Assembly: GCA_038065335.1 (NCBI GenBank)
Contig: JBBTRD010000008.1
Location: 8,166 to 72,165 of the forward strand
DNA: 64,000 bases
From: 2-01-FULL-41-21 sp038065335
Lineage (GTDB): Bacteria > Patescibacteriota > Minisyncoccia > 2-02-FULL-40-12 > GWA2-44-9
Direction of reading: 5' to 3'
Position 1 is the first letter of the stretch; each line of letters begins with the position of its first letter. The notes below the pieces were generated by a model, which did no database searches, had not been told where the DNA came from, and saw only the letters and a program-made list of their open reading frames with translations. Positions 63,849 to 64,000 of the stretch are shown here, piece after piece. A program made the translations under genes and the position numbers.

Positions 63849-64000
63849 TTAAATCACTAATTCTGGAGTCGGAATTGGTGTTGTATCCTGGGTTGGGGTA
63901 GGTGCCGGAGTTATATCAGGAACAGGGGTCGGAGTAACTGTGGCATCCGGCGTTGGTGTCGGACTCACTGTCGCGTCGGGTGTGGGTGTAGGCGTCGGTG
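63849..64000 (-). CDS. Secreted or surface protein, Pro/Thr-rich C-terminal tail (partial)
   Basis: A minus-strand frame enters from the window edge and ends at TAA (63849-63851). The 50 visible residues are low-complexity PTPTPTPDATVSPTPTPDAT type repeats ending IPTPELVI. Such tails are typical linkers or stalks of surface proteins. No function can be given. Confidence 0.6.
   Translation of the reverse strand, partial: PTPTPTPDATVSPTPTPDATVTPTPVPDITPAPTPTQDTTPIPTPELVI

Overview
This window looks like a scaffold from a Candidate Phyla Radiation (Patescibacteria) bacterium, most likely Parcubacteria-like. The evidence is compact AT-leaning DNA, short intergenic gaps, few clear Shine-Dalgarno sites, a minimal alpha subunit of RNA polymerase, ribosomal proteins scattered among cell-wall genes, and several protein types typical of this group: a baseplate-J-like membrane protein, PEGA proteins, an O-antigen-ligase/TPR protein and a PP2C-like membrane protein. 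The assignment rests on pattern recognition, not a database search. A run of 100 N marks a scaffold join at 38996-39095.

Layout. 1-6460: end of a tRNA-dihydrouridine synthase gene, a membrane protein, then infA-rpmJ-rpsM-rpsK-rpsD-rpoA-rplQ-rplM-rpsI. 6497-8461: a PEGA protein and mreB. 8508-19874: a surface-polysaccharide region (GT4, GT2-GT4 fusion, O-antigen polymerase/ligase, two GT2, LCP ligase) interleaved with engB, a transglutaminase-like gene and a Pif1-like helicase. 19881-24711: CtpA protease, L9, L27, an Ada-like zinc protein, a small RNA candidate and typA. 24739-36779: exonuclease, M23 hydrolase, gltX, a degenerate priA, def, fmt, membrane/secreted proteins, a metal ABC transporter and efp. 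36825-42752: dnaJ, an RNA gene candidate, membrane and transglutaminase genes, dnaK, grpE and hrcA with a CIRCE operator. 42979-49512: a REP-associated transposase (RAYT), an Nramp-type transporter, cysS, dnaB, recR and L21. 49569-54716: tRNA-Glu and a dcw cluster (mraZ-rsmH-ftsL-ftsI-murF) with an MraZ operator. 54918-64000: small genes, tRNA-Val, a second RAYT, a regulator/nucleotidyltransferase pair, a PP2C-like protein, L7/L12, L10, mltG and the O-antigen-ligase/TPR protein.

The most unusual aspect is a dense population of structured palindromic repeats. At least three families are large (70-140 bp), fold into multi-arm structures and keep conserved loops while their stems change in a compensatory way: a cloverleaf family (1976, 14048, 16138), a three-arm family (9102, 51106, partial 46811) and a double-hairpin family (31069, 49051, partial 21131). 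Some copies sit in frame inside glycosyltransferase or polymerase genes, and one lies exactly at the joint of a fused glycosyltransferase. Many smaller GC-rich palindromes are inserted in frame in core genes (EF-P, DnaK, DnaB, MurF, L10, Fmt, RsmH, PriA, CtpA). Two RAYT genes with matching flanking palindromes provide a plausible mobiliser for at least one further class.

Other points: PriA has lost all recognisable ATPase motifs, RpoA has no C-terminal domain, CysRS has Asp in place of a zinc-ligand Cys, and several promoters place the start codon 6-12 bases after the -10 box, implying leaderless mRNAs.
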